Under the pieces are notes generated by a model that did no database searches, was not told the origin of the DNA, and worked only from the letters and a program-made list of their open reading frames with translations. Position numbers and translations under genes: made by a program. From Azospirillum rugosum (GTDB lineage: Bacteria; Pseudomonadota; Alphaproteobacteria; Azospirillales; Azospirillaceae): 64,000 bases of DNA. The stretch spans positions 62,001-126,000 of the forward strand of contig NZ_JAGINP010000001.1 of assembly GCF_017876155.1 (NCBI RefSeq). The letters are read 5' to 3'. Positions 17,614-26,764 of the stretch are shown here, in pieces (the stretch's first letter is position 1; each line of letters opens with the position of its first letter).

Positions 17614-18978
17614 ATGACCCCCGCCGCCCGCCTTCAGGCGGTCATCGACCTGCTGACCGAGATCGACGAAACCCCGCGCCCCGCCGACGCGGTGATGAGC
17701 GCCTATTTCCGCGCCCGCCGCTACATCGGCTCCAAGGACCGCACCGCGGTGGCGCAGACGGCCTACGCGATCCTGCGCCGGCACGCGCGCCTGACCTGGT
17801 GGCTGGAGCGGCTGGGCCACCCGCCGACCCCGCGCGCCCGCGCGCTCGCCAACGAGATCCTGGCGGAGGGCAAGGCGGCCACGTCGGTGAAGGCGCTGTT
17901 CGGCTCCTCCAAGTTCGCGCCGGACGCGCTGGCGCCGGAGGAGGCGAAGCTCGCCAACGAGCTGGACACCCACACGCTGGAGCATCCGCAGATGCCGGAG
18001 AGCGTGCGCGTGGAGTGCCCGCCCTGGGCGGAAGCGCCGATGCGGGAGGCGCTGGGCGACCGTTTCGCCGTGGAGATGAAGACGCTGCTCGACCCGGCGC
18101 CGCTCGACCTGCGCATCAACCCGGTGAAGGCCAACCGCGAGAGCGCCACCAAGGCGCTGGCCCGCGCCCGCATCACCGCGGAGCCGACGCGCTGGTCGCC
18201 GCTGGGCCTGCGCGTGCAGGGCCGCCCGCCGCTGGGCACCGTGGACGCCTTCAAGGAAGGGCTGGTCGAGATCCAGGACGAGGGCTCGCAGCTCGTGGCG
18301 CTGGCGGTGGCGCCGAAGCCCGGGCAGCAGGTGGTGGACTTCTGCGCCGGGGCCGGCGGCAAGACGCTGGCCATCGCCGCGCTGATGAAGAACAAGGGCC
18401 GCGTCGTCGCCTGCGACGTGCTGGCTGGCCGCCTCAAGCGCGCCGCCGAGCGGTTCCGCCGCGCCGGCCTGCACAACATCGAGGCGCACCCGCTGACCAG
18501 CGAGCGCGACCCCTGGGTGAAGCGCCACAAGCGCAAGTTCGACCGCGTGCTGGTGGACGCGCCGTGCAGCGGCACCGGCACCTGGCGCCGCAACCCCGAC
18601 AGCCGCTGGCGCCAGCTCGGCCCGGGGCTCGACCAGTTGCTCCCGCTCCAGGCGAACATCCTGGACAGCGCGTCGCGTCTGGTGAAGCCGGGCGGGCGGC
18701 TGGTCTACGCCACCTGCTCCATGCTGCCGGAGGAGAACGAGAAGCAGGTCGCCGCCTTCCTGGAGACCCACCCCGATTTCACCGTGATGCCGGTCGCCGA
18801 GGTCTGGGCGGAGGAGGAGGCGGGCACCCCGCCGGCCGAGGGTCCCTACCTGCGCCTGACCCCGGCCCGCCACGACACCGACGGCTTCTTCGCCGCCGTG
18901 ATGGTGCGCAAGGCGGAGGAGGCTCCGGCGGAAACGCCGGACGCGGAGGAGGCAGAGGCCGCTCCAACGGAGCCGTGA
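17614..18978 (+). CDS. rsmB: 16S rRNA (cytosine-5)-methyltransferase, RsmB/NOL1-NOP2 family
   Basis: This 454-residue protein methylates C5 of a cytosine in 16S rRNA (C967 in E. coli). The N-terminal region resembles the NusB-like RNA-binding domain (about 1-130). The catalytic domain has the SAM motif VVDFCAGAGGKTLA, the nucleophile motif YATCSMLPEENE (C368) and the second cysteine motif VDAPCSGTGTW (C318), which releases the product. The Glu/Ala-rich tail after residue 425 is extra. ATG 17614 is the only start that keeps the full N-terminal domain. Confidence 0.9.
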   Translation: MTPAARLQAVIDLLTEIDETPRPADAVMSAYFRARRYIGSKDRTAVAQTAYAILRRHARLTWWLERLGHPPTPRARALANEILAEGKAATSVKALFGSSKFAPDALAPEEAKLANELDTHTLEHPQMPESVRVECPPWAEAPMREALGDRFAVEMKTLLDPAPLDLRINPVKANRESATKALARARITAEPTRWSPLGLRVQGRPPLGTVDAFKEGLVEIQDEGSQLVALAVAPKPGQQVVDFCAGAGGKTLAIAALMKNKGRVVACDVLAGRLKRAAERFRRAGLHNIEAHPLTSERDPWVKRHKRKFDRVLVDAPCSGTGTWRRNPDSRWRQLGPGLDQLLPLQANILDSASRLVKPGGRLVYATCSMLPEENEKQVAAFLETHPDFTVMPVAEVWAEEEAGTPPAEGPYLRLTPARHDTDGFFAAVMVRKAEEAPAETPDAEEAEAAPTEP

Positions 18979-19048
18979 CGCGGTCCGGCGATCCGGATAC
19001 TGTGGAGCAACCGCCGGAAGCGGCGCCCGCAGCAGGGGAGGTCGGTCC

Positions 19049-19876
19049 ATGTCCATCGAACAGCAGGTCGCCGAGCATTACGGGCGCAGCGACCTGGCGT
19101 CGGACATCCTCGGCGCGCTGGAGCGCGCGGGGAAGGACATTGACCGCCTGCGCCCGGAGGATCTCGCCGCCATCGACGAGTTCCACATCCGCGGGCGCGA
19201 GGCCACCGACGAGCTGGGGCAGGCGCTGGGCCTGGAGGCTGGCTTGGCGGTGCTGGACGTCGGAAGCGGGCTCGGTGGCCCCTCCCGCCGTCTTGCGGAC
19301 GTCCACGGCTGCCGAATCGTTGGGATCGACCTGACCGACGAGTATTGCCGCACGGCGACCGTCCTGGCGGAGCGGGTCGGGCTGGGCGGCATGGTCGAGT
19401 ACCGGCAGGGCTCCGCGCTGGACATGCCCTTCCCGGCGGCCAGCTTCGACCGGGTCTACACGCAGCATGTGGCGATGAACATCGCCGACAAGCCGCGCCT
19501 CTACGCCGAGATCGCGCGGGTGCTGAAGCCGGGCGGCCTGTTCGGCCTGTACGACCTGCTCCAGGGTCCGGGCGGGACGGTGCACTTTCCCGTTCCCTGG
19601 GCGCGCGATCCGGCCACCAGCTTCCTCGCCACACCGGACGAGCTTCGCGGGCTGCTGGCCGACAGCGGGTTGGAGGTCGTCGGCTGGCGCGACACCAGTG
19701 CGGAAGGCCGCGCCTGGTTCCAGTTGCTGCGCGAACGGCTGGCGAGCGAAGGGCCGCCGCCGATCGGCTTCCACCTCCTGCTCGGGCCCGACTTCCGCGA
19801 CATGGCGCGCAACCAGGTCCGGAACCTGGAGGAGCAGCGCATTCTGCCGACCGAGGTGATCTGCCGCAGGGCGTGA
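19049..19876 (+). CDS. SAM-dependent methyltransferase, class I
   Basis: This is a 275-residue Rossmann-fold methyltransferase. SAM-binding motif I is VLDVGSGLGGPSRRLA, the acidic loop is VGIDLTDEYC, and motif post-III is ARVLKPGGLFGLYDLL. It most resembles the sarcosine/dimethylglycine or UbiE-like methylases that act on small molecules. The substrate is unknown. It lies 70 bp after rsmB on the same strand with its own GGGGAGG element. Confidence 0.88.
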   Translation: MSIEQQVAEHYGRSDLASDILGALERAGKDIDRLRPEDLAAIDEFHIRGREATDELGQALGLEAGLAVLDVGSGLGGPSRRLADVHGCRIVGIDLTDEYCRTATVLAERVGLGGMVEYRQGSALDMPFPAASFDRVYTQHVAMNIADKPRLYAEIARVLKPGGLFGLYDLLQGPGGTVHFPVPWARDPATSFLATPDELRGLLADSGLEVVGWRDTSAEGRAWFQLLRERLASEGPPPIGFHLLLGPDFRDMARNQVRNLEEQRILPTEVICRRA

Positions 19877-19980
19877 CCGGTTGGGGCTCCGTCCCTAACG
19901 CCTATCGCGGACGGCCAACTGGACGGTTCCGCTCCGCGCTCCCACCTCTCAAGAAAGGGCAATGGTGCGGAGAGTGGTCC

Positions 19981-20538
19981 ATGGGCGAGGGGATGGTGAT
20001 TCGGGATGCGCGTCCGTCGGACGCCGTGGGGATTGCCAAGGTCCATGTCGCCAGCTGGCGGGAAACTTACCCCGGGCTGGTGCCGGACACCTACCTCGTG
20101 AACCTGTCGGAAGCGGCGGCGGCCATGCGCTGGCACAACGCCGTGCAGGCCCATGCGAAGGGGCAGGGCGCCCTGGTCGTGGTGGACGGCATGGACAAGA
20201 TCGTCGGGTTCGCCACCTACGGCGGGCGCCGGGTGCCGGTGGAAGGGTATGAGGGGGAATTCTACGCCCTCTATCTGCTGGAGGAGGCGAAGAGCCAGGG
20301 AATCGGCCGGCGGCTGATGGCCGTGATGGCGGAGCGGCTGCTGGAATCCGGCCAGCGCAACGCCGTGGTCTGGTGCCTGCGCGACAATCCGTCCCGCTGG
20401 TTCTACGAAAGGCTGGGCGGCACGCGCGTCGCGGAGCGGCCAATCCAGTTCGCCGGGGCCGATCTGGTGGAAATCGCCTATGGTTGGCAGGATTTGACGC
20501 CTCTTGCACGCTTGTCCGCGGGGCCTGAAATGCGGTAG
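19981..20538 (+). CDS. GNAT-family N-acetyltransferase
   Basis: This encodes a 185-residue acetyltransferase starting [15 protein letters not shown]. The acetyl-CoA-binding motif is [17 protein letters not shown], followed by [17 protein letters not shown], a typical motif B. The frame is open far upstream, but that part overlaps the methyltransferase gene in another frame and is not coding, so ATG 19981 is chosen. It ends 34 bp before guaA and may share its transcript. The substrate is unknown. Confidence 0.85.
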   Translation: MGEGMVIRDARPSDAVGIAKVHVASWRETYPGLVPDTYLVNLSEAAAAMRWHNAVQAHAKGQGALVVVDGMDKIVGFATYGGRRVPVEGYEGEFYALYLLEEAKSQGIGRRLMAVMAERLLESGQRNAVVWCLRDNPSRWFYERLGGTRVAERPIQFAGADLVEIAYGWQDLTPLARLSAGPEMR

Positions 20539-20572
20539 TCAGGGGCTTGATCCCCCGCATCAGGTTGTTTCC

Positions 20573-22123
20573 ATGTCCGCCGAGCGCGTTCTCATCCTCG
20601 ATTTCGGGTCTCAGGTGACCCAGCTCATCGCCCGCCGCGTCCGCGAGTCCGGCGTGTACTGCGAGATCCATCCCTTCAGCATGAGCGAGGATCGGATCCG
20701 CGACTACGCGCCCAAGGCCATCATCCTGTCGGGCAGCCCGGCCTCGGTCACCGAGGAGAACGGGCCGCGCGCGCCGGAGGCGGTCTTCACCATGGGCGTC
20801 CCGGTGCTGGGCATCTGCTACGGCCAGCAGACCATGTGCCACCAGCTGGGCGGCGCGGTCTCCGGCTCCGACCACCGGGAGTTCGGGCGCGCCTTCATCG
20901 AGGTGAAGCAGACCTGCGCTCTGTTCGACGGGCTGTGGGACGTGGGCTCGCGCGAGCAGGTGTGGATGAGCCACGGCGACCGCGTCACCGCCCTGCCGGA
21001 CGGCTTCCAGGCCGTGGCGGTCAGCGACGGCGCGCCCTTCGCCGCCATCGCCGACGACGCCCGCCAGTTCTACGGCGTGCAGTTCCACCCGGAGGTCGTG
21101 CACACCCCGCACGGCGCGCAGCTGCTGGCGAACTTCGTGCACCGCGTGGCCGGCCTGAAGGGCGACTGGACCATGGCCGCCTTTAAACAGCAGGCCATCG
21201 AGAAGATCCGCGCCCAGGTTGGCAAGGGCAAGGTGATCTGCGGCTTGTCCGGCGGCGTCGATTCGTCGGTCGCGGCCGTGCTGATCCACGAGGCCATCGG
21301 CGACCAGCTGACCTGCATCTTCGTGGACACCGGCCTGATGCGCGCCGGCGAGGCGGACGAGGTCGTGACCCTGTTCCGCGATCACTACAACATCCCGCTG
21401 GTCCACCGGAACGCGTCGGAGCTGTTCCTGGGCAAGCTGGCCGGCGTCACCGACCCGGAGCAGAAGCGCAAGATCATCGGCGGCCTGTTCATCGACGTGT
21501 TCGACGAGGAGAGCGCCAAGGTCGGCGGGGCGGAGTTCCTGGCCCAGGGCACGCTGTACCCCGACGTGATCGAAAGCGTGTCCTTCACCGGCGGCCCGTC
21601 GGTCACCATCAAGTCGCACCACAACGTCGGCGGCCTGCCGGAGCGCATGAAGCTGAAGCTGGTGGAGCCGCTGCGCGAGCTGTTCAAGGACGAGGTCCGC
21701 GCGCTCGGCCGCGAGCTTGGCCTGCCGCCGGCCTTCATCGGCCGCCACCCGTTCCCCGGCCCGGGGCTGGCCATCCGCGTCCCCGGCGAGATCACGCCGG
21801 AGAAGCTGGACATCCTGCGCAAGGCCGACACGGTCTATCTGGAAGAGATCCGCAACGCCGGCCTCTACGACGCGATCTGGCAGGCTTTCGCGGTGCTGCT
21901 GCCGGTCCGCACCGTGGGCGTGATGGGCGACGGCCGTACCTACGACCATGTGCTGGCGCTGCGCGCGGTGACCTCCACCGACGGCATGACCGCCGATTGG
22001 TACCCGTTCCCGCACGACTTCCTGGCGCGCGTGTCGAACCGCATCGTCAACGAGGTGCGCGGCGTCAACCGCGTCGTCTACGACATCACGTCGAAGCCGC
22101 CCGGCACGATTGAATGGGAATAA
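20573..22123 (+). CDS. guaA: GMP synthase (glutamine-hydrolysing)
   Basis: This 516-residue enzyme converts XMP, ATP and glutamine to GMP. The N-terminal class-I glutamine amidotransferase has its nucleophile C82 in GICYGQQTM and the HxE pair in QFHPEVVHT. The ATP-pyrophosphatase domain has the P-loop [13 protein letters not shown] (about 223-235). The C-terminal dimerisation domain includes [12 protein letters not shown] and ends in KPPGTIEWE, as usual. It completes the guanine branch begun by guaB. A strong terminator follows. Confidence 0.97.
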   Translation: MSAERVLILDFGSQVTQLIARRVRESGVYCEIHPFSMSEDRIRDYAPKAIILSGSPASVTEENGPRAPEAVFTMGVPVLGICYGQQTMCHQLGGAVSGSDHREFGRAFIEVKQTCALFDGLWDVGSREQVWMSHGDRVTALPDGFQAVAVSDGAPFAAIADDARQFYGVQFHPEVVHTPHGAQLLANFVHRVAGLKGDWTMAAFKQQAIEKIRAQVGKGKVICGLSGGVDSSVAAVLIHEAIGDQLTCIFVDTGLMRAGEADEVVTLFRDHYNIPLVHRNASELFLGKLAGVTDPEQKRKIIGGLFIDVFDEESAKVGGAEFLAQGTLYPDVIESVSFTGGPSVTIKSHHNVGGLPERMKLKLVEPLRELFKDEVRALGRELGLPPAFIGRHPFPGPGLAIRVPGEITPEKLDILRKADTVYLEEIRNAGLYDAIWQAFAVLLPVRTVGVMGDGRTYDHVLALRAVTSTDGMTADWYPFPHDFLARVSNRIVNEVRGVNRVVYDITSKPPGTIEWE

Positions 22124-22498
22124 GGCGAGTGGGGATGAGCCGACTGCTTCCCGGCTGATGCGGGACGCGCGCGGCGCCGGAACGTCCTTGTACCGCCCGA
22201 ACGAAAAGCCCCTCTTCCGACCGCGGGAGAGGGGCTGTTTGTTTCTGCTTTGAAGCGGAGCAGCCGACGGCTTTTCCCATCCCGATTCGGCGCCCCCGAC
22301 CGGGCGCTCGCCCCCGTCGGGCGCCGCTTTCCTGCGTTTGGAAGGGCCTGCGGGGGCGAGGCGGTGGTCCTTCGGCTGTGATAAACCCGACACCAGCCTG
22401 TTTCTTTCGAGTAACACGGGTCATCCCCTCTCTTTGGGAATCCTGCTCCGGCCCGAAAGTGGTTATGCTGGTATGCCATTGGGAAGGAGACCAGCGCC
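22124..22498. other. 375-bp intergenic region after guaA
   Basis: The stretch holds the guaA terminator (22205-22245) and a second GC-rich imperfect hairpin at about 22289-22325. A minus-strand frame across it has arginine/proline-rich shadow composition and no start signal, so I do not call a gene. The promoter of the HTH gene should lie near 22440-22490. Confidence 0.4.
22205..22245. terminator. intrinsic terminator of guaA
   Basis: A perfect 9-bp stem AGCCCCTCT/AGAGGGGCT (22207-22215 and 22228-22236) with a 12-base loop is followed by GTTTGTTTCTG. On the other strand it is followed by TTTTCG, so it may work in both directions. It lies 80 bp after the guaA stop. Confidence 0.8.
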
Positions 22499-23104
22499 AT
22501 GGAGGCGCATGAATGGCCGCACATCGTCCGCGCCTTGCGTGAACTGCACGGGGTCACCCCGGCGCAGTTCGGCATCATGATGGCGACGACGGAGGAGGTG
22601 ATCGGGCGCTGGGAAGCCGGAATGAACATTCCGAGCCCGCGCGAGCAGGCCCTTCTGCGCGATATGCTCACCGGCCATTACCGGCAACACCCGACCTTCG
22701 TCGGGATCCAGGCGATGGTGCGGAGCATGGGGGAGAAGTGCACGCTCTACACGCCGGGCATGATCGTCCACACCATCTCCCCGTCCTTGCAAGGCTGGCT
22801 GCGGCAGCACCGGCTCGATCTGGTCGGGACGTCGATCCTGCGCCGGCTGGACGGCCTCTCCCTTGAGATGATGGAGCGCCACGCGCTGGCCATGCTGAAC
22901 GGCAAGAGCGATGTGCTGTCGCTGTCCTACAAGGATCGGGCGGTCGCCTGCCGGCGCACGGTGCTGCAACGGCGGATGAGCGTCGTGCCGATGGACGGCT
23001 TCCGGGTGATCGTGCTGATCGACCAGCCGATCTGCACCGACGACGGGGTGGGCATGCCGGACCTGGACCTGCAGGTCATCACCGCCGACGACGTGCACGA
23101 TTAG
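22499..23104 (+). CDS. XRE-type HTH protein with a C-terminal sensor-like domain
   Basis: This is a 201-residue protein. Residues about 7-60 form a helix-turn-helix of the XRE type (GVTPAQFGIMMATTEEVIGR, then WEAGMNIPSPREQALL). The rest (about 70-195) has the strand-helix pattern of a PAS-like domain, but no motif is strong enough to name a ligand. It converges with the receiver-kinase gene and overlaps its stop by 4 bp, so co-regulation is not implied. Target genes are unknown. Confidence 0.65.
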   Translation: MEAHEWPHIVRALRELHGVTPAQFGIMMATTEEVIGRWEAGMNIPSPREQALLRDMLTGHYRQHPTFVGIQAMVRSMGEKCTLYTPGMIVHTISPSLQGWLRQHRLDLVGTSILRRLDGLSLEMMERHALAMLNGKSDVLSLSYKDRAVACRRTVLQRRMSVVPMDGFRVIVLIDQPICTDDGVGMPDLDLQVITADDVHD

Positions 23105-24336
23105 GCGGCCGGCGCCACCAGGCGTGAGGCGGGCAGCAGGATGGTGACGGTCGTGCCCTGGCCGGGCGTGCTGTCGAGGACCACCGCGCCGCCGTGAAGC
23201 TCGGCGAAGCGGCGCACGATGGGCAGGCCGAGCCCGATGCCCTCGTGCTTGCGCACCAGCGAGCGTTCGGCCTGGGTGAAGGGGCTGAAGATGCGGCCGG
23301 CGATGTCCGGCGGAATGCCCGGGCCGTCGTCGGACACGATAATGGCGACCGCGTCGGCGCGCCGCTCGATCCGGGCGGCGACCCGTCCGCCGGGGTGGCT
23401 GAACTTCACCGCGTTGTCGAGCACGCCCATCAGCATCTCGCGCAGGCGGCGGTCGTCCGCGCGCAGGGTGACGGGCGCTCCGGACTCCGCGAGCCGCGAA
23501 TCGACCGACAGGGCGAGGTTCTTCGCCTGCGCCTTGGGGAGGAGCACGGCGAGGCAGCTGTCCAGCAGGCGGGGCAGGTCGACGTCCGATTCCGACAGCT
23601 CGATGCCGCCGGTCGAGGCGCGCGTGTAGTCCAGGATCTTGTTGACCATGGTGAGCAGGGTCTTGCCGCTCTCCTCGATCAAGGTGACGTATTCCTGGCT
23701 GTCGCGCTCGCCGAGCCGGTCCTGCCCGTCCTTGGCGAGCACCTCCGCAAAGCCGATGATGGAGTTCAGCGGCGTGCGCAGCTCGTGGCTCATCACCGAC
23801 AGGAAGTCGAGCTTCGCGCGGTCGGCCTGGCGGGCGGCGTCGAGCGCCGCGCTCAGCTCCGCCGTGCGTTCGGTCACCCGCCGCTCCAGCTCCCGGTTCT
23901 CCTCGGCGGCGCGGCGGTAGAGCATGCGGATGTCCAGCATGTTGCGGACGCGGTGCAGCAGCTCCCACGCGATGAAGGGCTTGGTCAGGAAGTCGTTGGC
24001 GCCCAGCTCCAGCGACTTGCGCCGGGTCTCCTGGTCGGTGTGGGCGGTCAGGACCAGAACCGGGACGTAATCGTCGGCGTGGATGGCCCGCACCCGCTCC
24101 ATCAGCTCGAACCCGCTCATGTGCGGCATGCGGATGTCGATCAGCAGCAGGTCGAAGCGTTCGGCCTCGCAGAGGGCGGGAACCACGCGGGGGTCGGTCT
24201 CCCCCCGGACGCCGGTGTAGCCGTCATGCCTCAGGATCTCGCGCAGCAGCTCGACGTTCGAGTGGTTGTCGTCGACGATCAGGATGGCGGCATCCTTGAT
24301 TTCCCGCGCGAGGCTCTGGTCGATGCTGCGTGTCAT
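23101..24336 (-). CDS. receiver-histidine kinase fusion (soluble)
   Basis: This is a 411-residue cytoplasmic signalling protein without membrane segments. An N-terminal receiver (about 15-135) carries D67 (LLLIDIRMPHMSG) and the lysine in FLTKPF. A coiled coil (about 140-175) leads to a HisKA domain with H184 ([11 protein letters not shown]) and an HATPase domain with DDGPGIP and GIGLGLPIVRR. A receiver in front of the kinase suggests that phosphorylation by another kinase tunes its activity. No partner regulator is adjacent. A perfect inverted repeat lies about 120 bp upstream. Confidence 0.92.
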   Translation of the reverse strand: MTRSIDQSLAREIKDAAILIVDDNHSNVELLREILRHDGYTGVRGETDPRVVPALCEAERFDLLLIDIRMPHMSGFELMERVRAIHADDYVPVLVLTAHTDQETRRKSLELGANDFLTKPFIAWELLHRVRNMLDIRMLYRRAAEENRELERRVTERTAELSAALDAARQADRAKLDFLSVMSHELRTPLNSIIGFAEVLAKDGQDRLGERDSQEYVTLIEESGKTLLTMVNKILDYTRASTGGIELSESDVDLPRLLDSCLAVLLPKAQAKNLALSVDSRLAESGAPVTLRADDRRLREMLMGVLDNAVKFSHPGGRVAARIERRADAVAIIVSDDGPGIPPDIAGRIFSPFTQAERSLVRKHEGIGLGLPIVRRFAELHGGAVVLDSTPGQGTTVTILLPASRLVAPAA

Positions 24337-24454
24337 GAAGGCGCTGTCGTTGTCCCGCGGGTATCCGGTGCCGTTCCATCGTCCCTGGCCGGTTCCAAGC
24401 CAGCCGTCCGGCGCCGGGTATGGCCGGGCGCGAATAGCCTGGATCCGAAAAGGT

Positions 24455-24474
24455 TAATCCTTAGGAAAGGATTA
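24455..24474. promoter_or_regulatory. perfect inverted repeat upstream of the receiver-kinase gene
   Basis: TAATCCTT and AAGGATTA form a perfect 8-bp inverted repeat with a 4-base loop, embedded in an AT-rich patch. CCTTAAGG, another palindrome, follows at 24475-24482. Position (119 bp before the minus-strand start at 24336, and downstream of holC) allows an operator for the kinase gene or a weak terminator for pepA-holC. No T-run follows on the minus strand. Confidence 0.4.
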
Positions 24475-24573
24475 CCTTAAGGTCACCATAAATGCTCCGC
24501 ATTGCAACCAGTTTGTCATCTGGCGCGAAAAAATTCCGCCGTTACAACGATCGGTGGTGGAGGCCGATGGTGG

Positions 24574-25023
24574 TCAGGCGCGCTTTTCCCAGCCGCCGCG
24601 GTCGTTCTGCTGCCAATAGGTCAGGCCGTGGCCGGCGGCCTTGCAGGCCTTCCAGCGGTCGCGCGCGGCCAGGACGGCCTCCTCGTCGTTGCCGTCGAAC
24701 AGGTCGCAGACGAGGTCGTAGGTGCCCAGCCGGTCGCTGGTCACGCCGTCGACCAGCACCAGCACGGTGGCGCCGTTGGGGTTCTCGTCCTCCGCGGTCA
24801 GCCAGACCGGCTGCCGTTCGGCGAAACCGTCGCGGGCGCTGCCGTGCGGCAGGAAGGAAGCCGGGTCGTAGGTCCACAGATGCTGGTTGAGCGCGTCCAC
24901 CCGCTCGGGCGAGCCGGCGAGCACGACGGCCCGCCAGCTGCGCTCGATCACCTTCTCCAGGATCTTCGGCAACGCCTGTTCGAGCGTGCGCCGCTGGAGG
25001 TGGTAAAAGCGGATTTCGGTCAT
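24574..25023 (-). CDS. holC: DNA polymerase III chi subunit
   Basis: This 149-residue protein is HolC, the chi subunit of the clamp-loader complex, which links DNA polymerase III to single-strand binding protein. The family signature is seen in IRFYHLQRRTLEQALPKILE, ALNQHLWTYDPASFLPHG and the C-terminal Rossmann-like region. Gene order pepA-holC (27 bp apart, same strand) is conserved in many proteobacteria and supports the call. No psi subunit gene is present, as usual outside enterics. Confidence 0.93.
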   Translation of the reverse strand: MTEIRFYHLQRRTLEQALPKILEKVIERSWRAVVLAGSPERVDALNQHLWTYDPASFLPHGSARDGFAERQPVWLTAEDENPNGATVLVLVDGVTSDRLGTYDLVCDLFDGNDEEAVLAARDRWKACKAAGHGLTYWQQNDRGGWEKRA

Positions 25024-25049
25024 GAAGCTGCGGTCAGCCTTCGTGGTGG

Positions 25050-26549
25050 TTAGTTTTCATGGTGGTCTGCCACGAAGCGGTCGAGCAGGCGCACGCCGAA
25101 GCCCGTGCCGCCCTTCGGCACCGTGGCGCTGTCCTTCTTCGACCAGGCGACGCCGGCGATGTCGATGTGCGCCCAGGGCACGTCGTTGACGAAGCGCTTC
25201 AGGAACTGCGCGCCGATGATGCTGCCCGCACCACGGCCCGACCCGACGTTCTTCATGTCGGCGATGTCGGAGTTGATGTCCTTGTCGTAGGCGTCGCCCA
25301 TGGGCAGGCGCCACAGCGGCTCGCCCACCGCCGTGCCGGCGGCCAGCAGCCCGTCGGCCAGCGCGTCGTCGGTGGCGAACAGGCCGGCGTGCTCGTGGCC
25401 CAGCGCGATGATGACGGCGCCGGTCAGGGTGGCGAGGTCGACCATCAGGCGCGGCTTGAAGCTCTCCTGCGCGTACCACAGGACGTCGGCCAGGACGAGG
25501 CGCCCCTCGGCGTCGGTGTTGATGACCTCGATGGTCTGGCCGGACATGGAGGTGACGACGTCGCCCGGCCGCTGCGCGGTGCCGGACGGCATGTTCTCCA
25601 CCAGGCCCACGATGCCGACCGCGTTCACCTTGGCCTTGCGGGCGGCCAGCGCGCGCATGGTGCCGATGACCACCGCGGCGCCGCCCATGTCCCACTTCAT
25701 GTCCTCCATGCCGGCCGCCGGCTTGATGGAGATGCCGCCGGTGTCGAAGGTGACGCCCTTGCCAATGAAGGCGACGGGGCGGCGATCCTCCGCGTCGGGG
25801 GCGCCGTTCCAGCGCATGACGACGACGCGCGGCTCATACGCGCTGCCCTGGGCGACGCCGATCAGCGCGCCCATGCCCAGCTTCTTCAGCTTCTTGAGGT
25901 CGAGCACCTCGACCTCGACGCCGACCTCGGCCAGATCCTTGCAGCGCTCCGCCAGGCTTTCGGGGTGCAGGACGTTGGCGGGCTCCGACACCAGGTCGCG
26001 GGTGAAGGCGACGGAGTCGGCCAGCCCTTCCAGCCGGCCGTAGGCGCGCTTGGCGCCGTCGGCGTCGGCGGTCAGCACGGTCACCTTCTTCAGGGACGGC
26101 TTGGCGTCCTTCTTCTCGGTCGTGCGGTACTTGTCGAACTTGTAGGAGCGCAGGCGGCCGCCGAAGGCCAGCTCCGCCGCCGCGTCGGCCGGGGCGAGGC
26201 CGGCGCCGGCCGGCAGGTCGAGCAGCACGGACACCTCGCTCTCGCCCGACTTGTCGAGCGCCGCCACCAGGGCGCCGCCGGCGGACTGGAGCGCGGTGTC
26301 GCCGACCTCCTCCGCCTTGCCCACGCCGACCAGCAGGATGCGGTCCAGCTCCACGCCGGCGGGGGCGAGGATGGCGAGCGTCTCCTCCTTCTTGCCGGTG
26401 AACCGGCTTGCCTTCATGGCGCGGGTCAACGCTCCGCCGGTCTTCTGGTCCAGATCCTGGCCGGCGGCGCCGAGCGTCCGCTCGTTGGCGACGGTGACGG
26501 CGACGGTGCCGGATTTGGGGAGCGCCGGCTTGGCAAAGGCGAACTTCAT
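25050..26549 (-). CDS. pepA: leucyl aminopeptidase (M17)
   Basis: This is a 499-residue cytosolic aminopeptidase of family M17 with two catalytic metal ions. Metal-binding and catalytic motifs are visible: GKGVTFDTGGISIKP, MKWDMGGA, the signature NTDAEGRLVLADVLWYA and the VDLATLTGA segment. The N-terminal domain (about 1-170) is the less conserved macro-like domain. PepA members can also bind DNA, but nothing here tests that. It is the first gene of a probable pepA-holC operon. Confidence 0.96.
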   Translation of the reverse strand: MKFAFAKPALPKSGTVAVTVANERTLGAAGQDLDQKTGGALTRAMKASRFTGKKEETLAILAPAGVELDRILLVGVGKAEEVGDTALQSAGGALVAALDKSGESEVSVLLDLPAGAGLAPADAAAELAFGGRLRSYKFDKYRTTEKKDAKPSLKKVTVLTADADGAKRAYGRLEGLADSVAFTRDLVSEPANVLHPESLAERCKDLAEVGVEVEVLDLKKLKKLGMGALIGVAQGSAYEPRVVVMRWNGAPDAEDRRPVAFIGKGVTFDTGGISIKPAAGMEDMKWDMGGAAVVIGTMRALAARKAKVNAVGIVGLVENMPSGTAQRPGDVVTSMSGQTIEVINTDAEGRLVLADVLWYAQESFKPRLMVDLATLTGAVIIALGHEHAGLFATDDALADGLLAAGTAVGEPLWRLPMGDAYDKDINSDIADMKNVGSGRGAGSIIGAQFLKRFVNDVPWAHIDIAGVAWSKKDSATVPKGGTGFGVRLLDRFVADHHEN

Positions 26550-26764
26550 CGAGTCCTCTCGGCTGGAACGCCCGGCGCGAAAGCGCCGGGAAGGGTGGGA
26601 TCGATCAGCAACCTCCTTGCGATAAAGACCTTCCCACGCGCCCTGTCAAGGCGCGGGCCAGTTGTTTCCTGCGCCGGTCCGCAGTACATAGCCCCGGCGG
26701 CGCCGCGGTCATTGCACCGGCCGGGGCGCCATTCGCCCGTTCATCGGCCGGGGAGGCCGGCGCC

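Noticed and set aside
19345..19980. Upstream open extension of the acetyltransferase frame
   Set aside because: It overlaps the methyltransferase gene in another frame and has shadow composition; ATG 19981 starts the recognisable domain.
22086..22424. Minus-strand frame of 112 codons between guaA and the HTH gene
   Set aside because: Crosses the guaA terminator, is Arg/Pro-rich and lacks a start signal.
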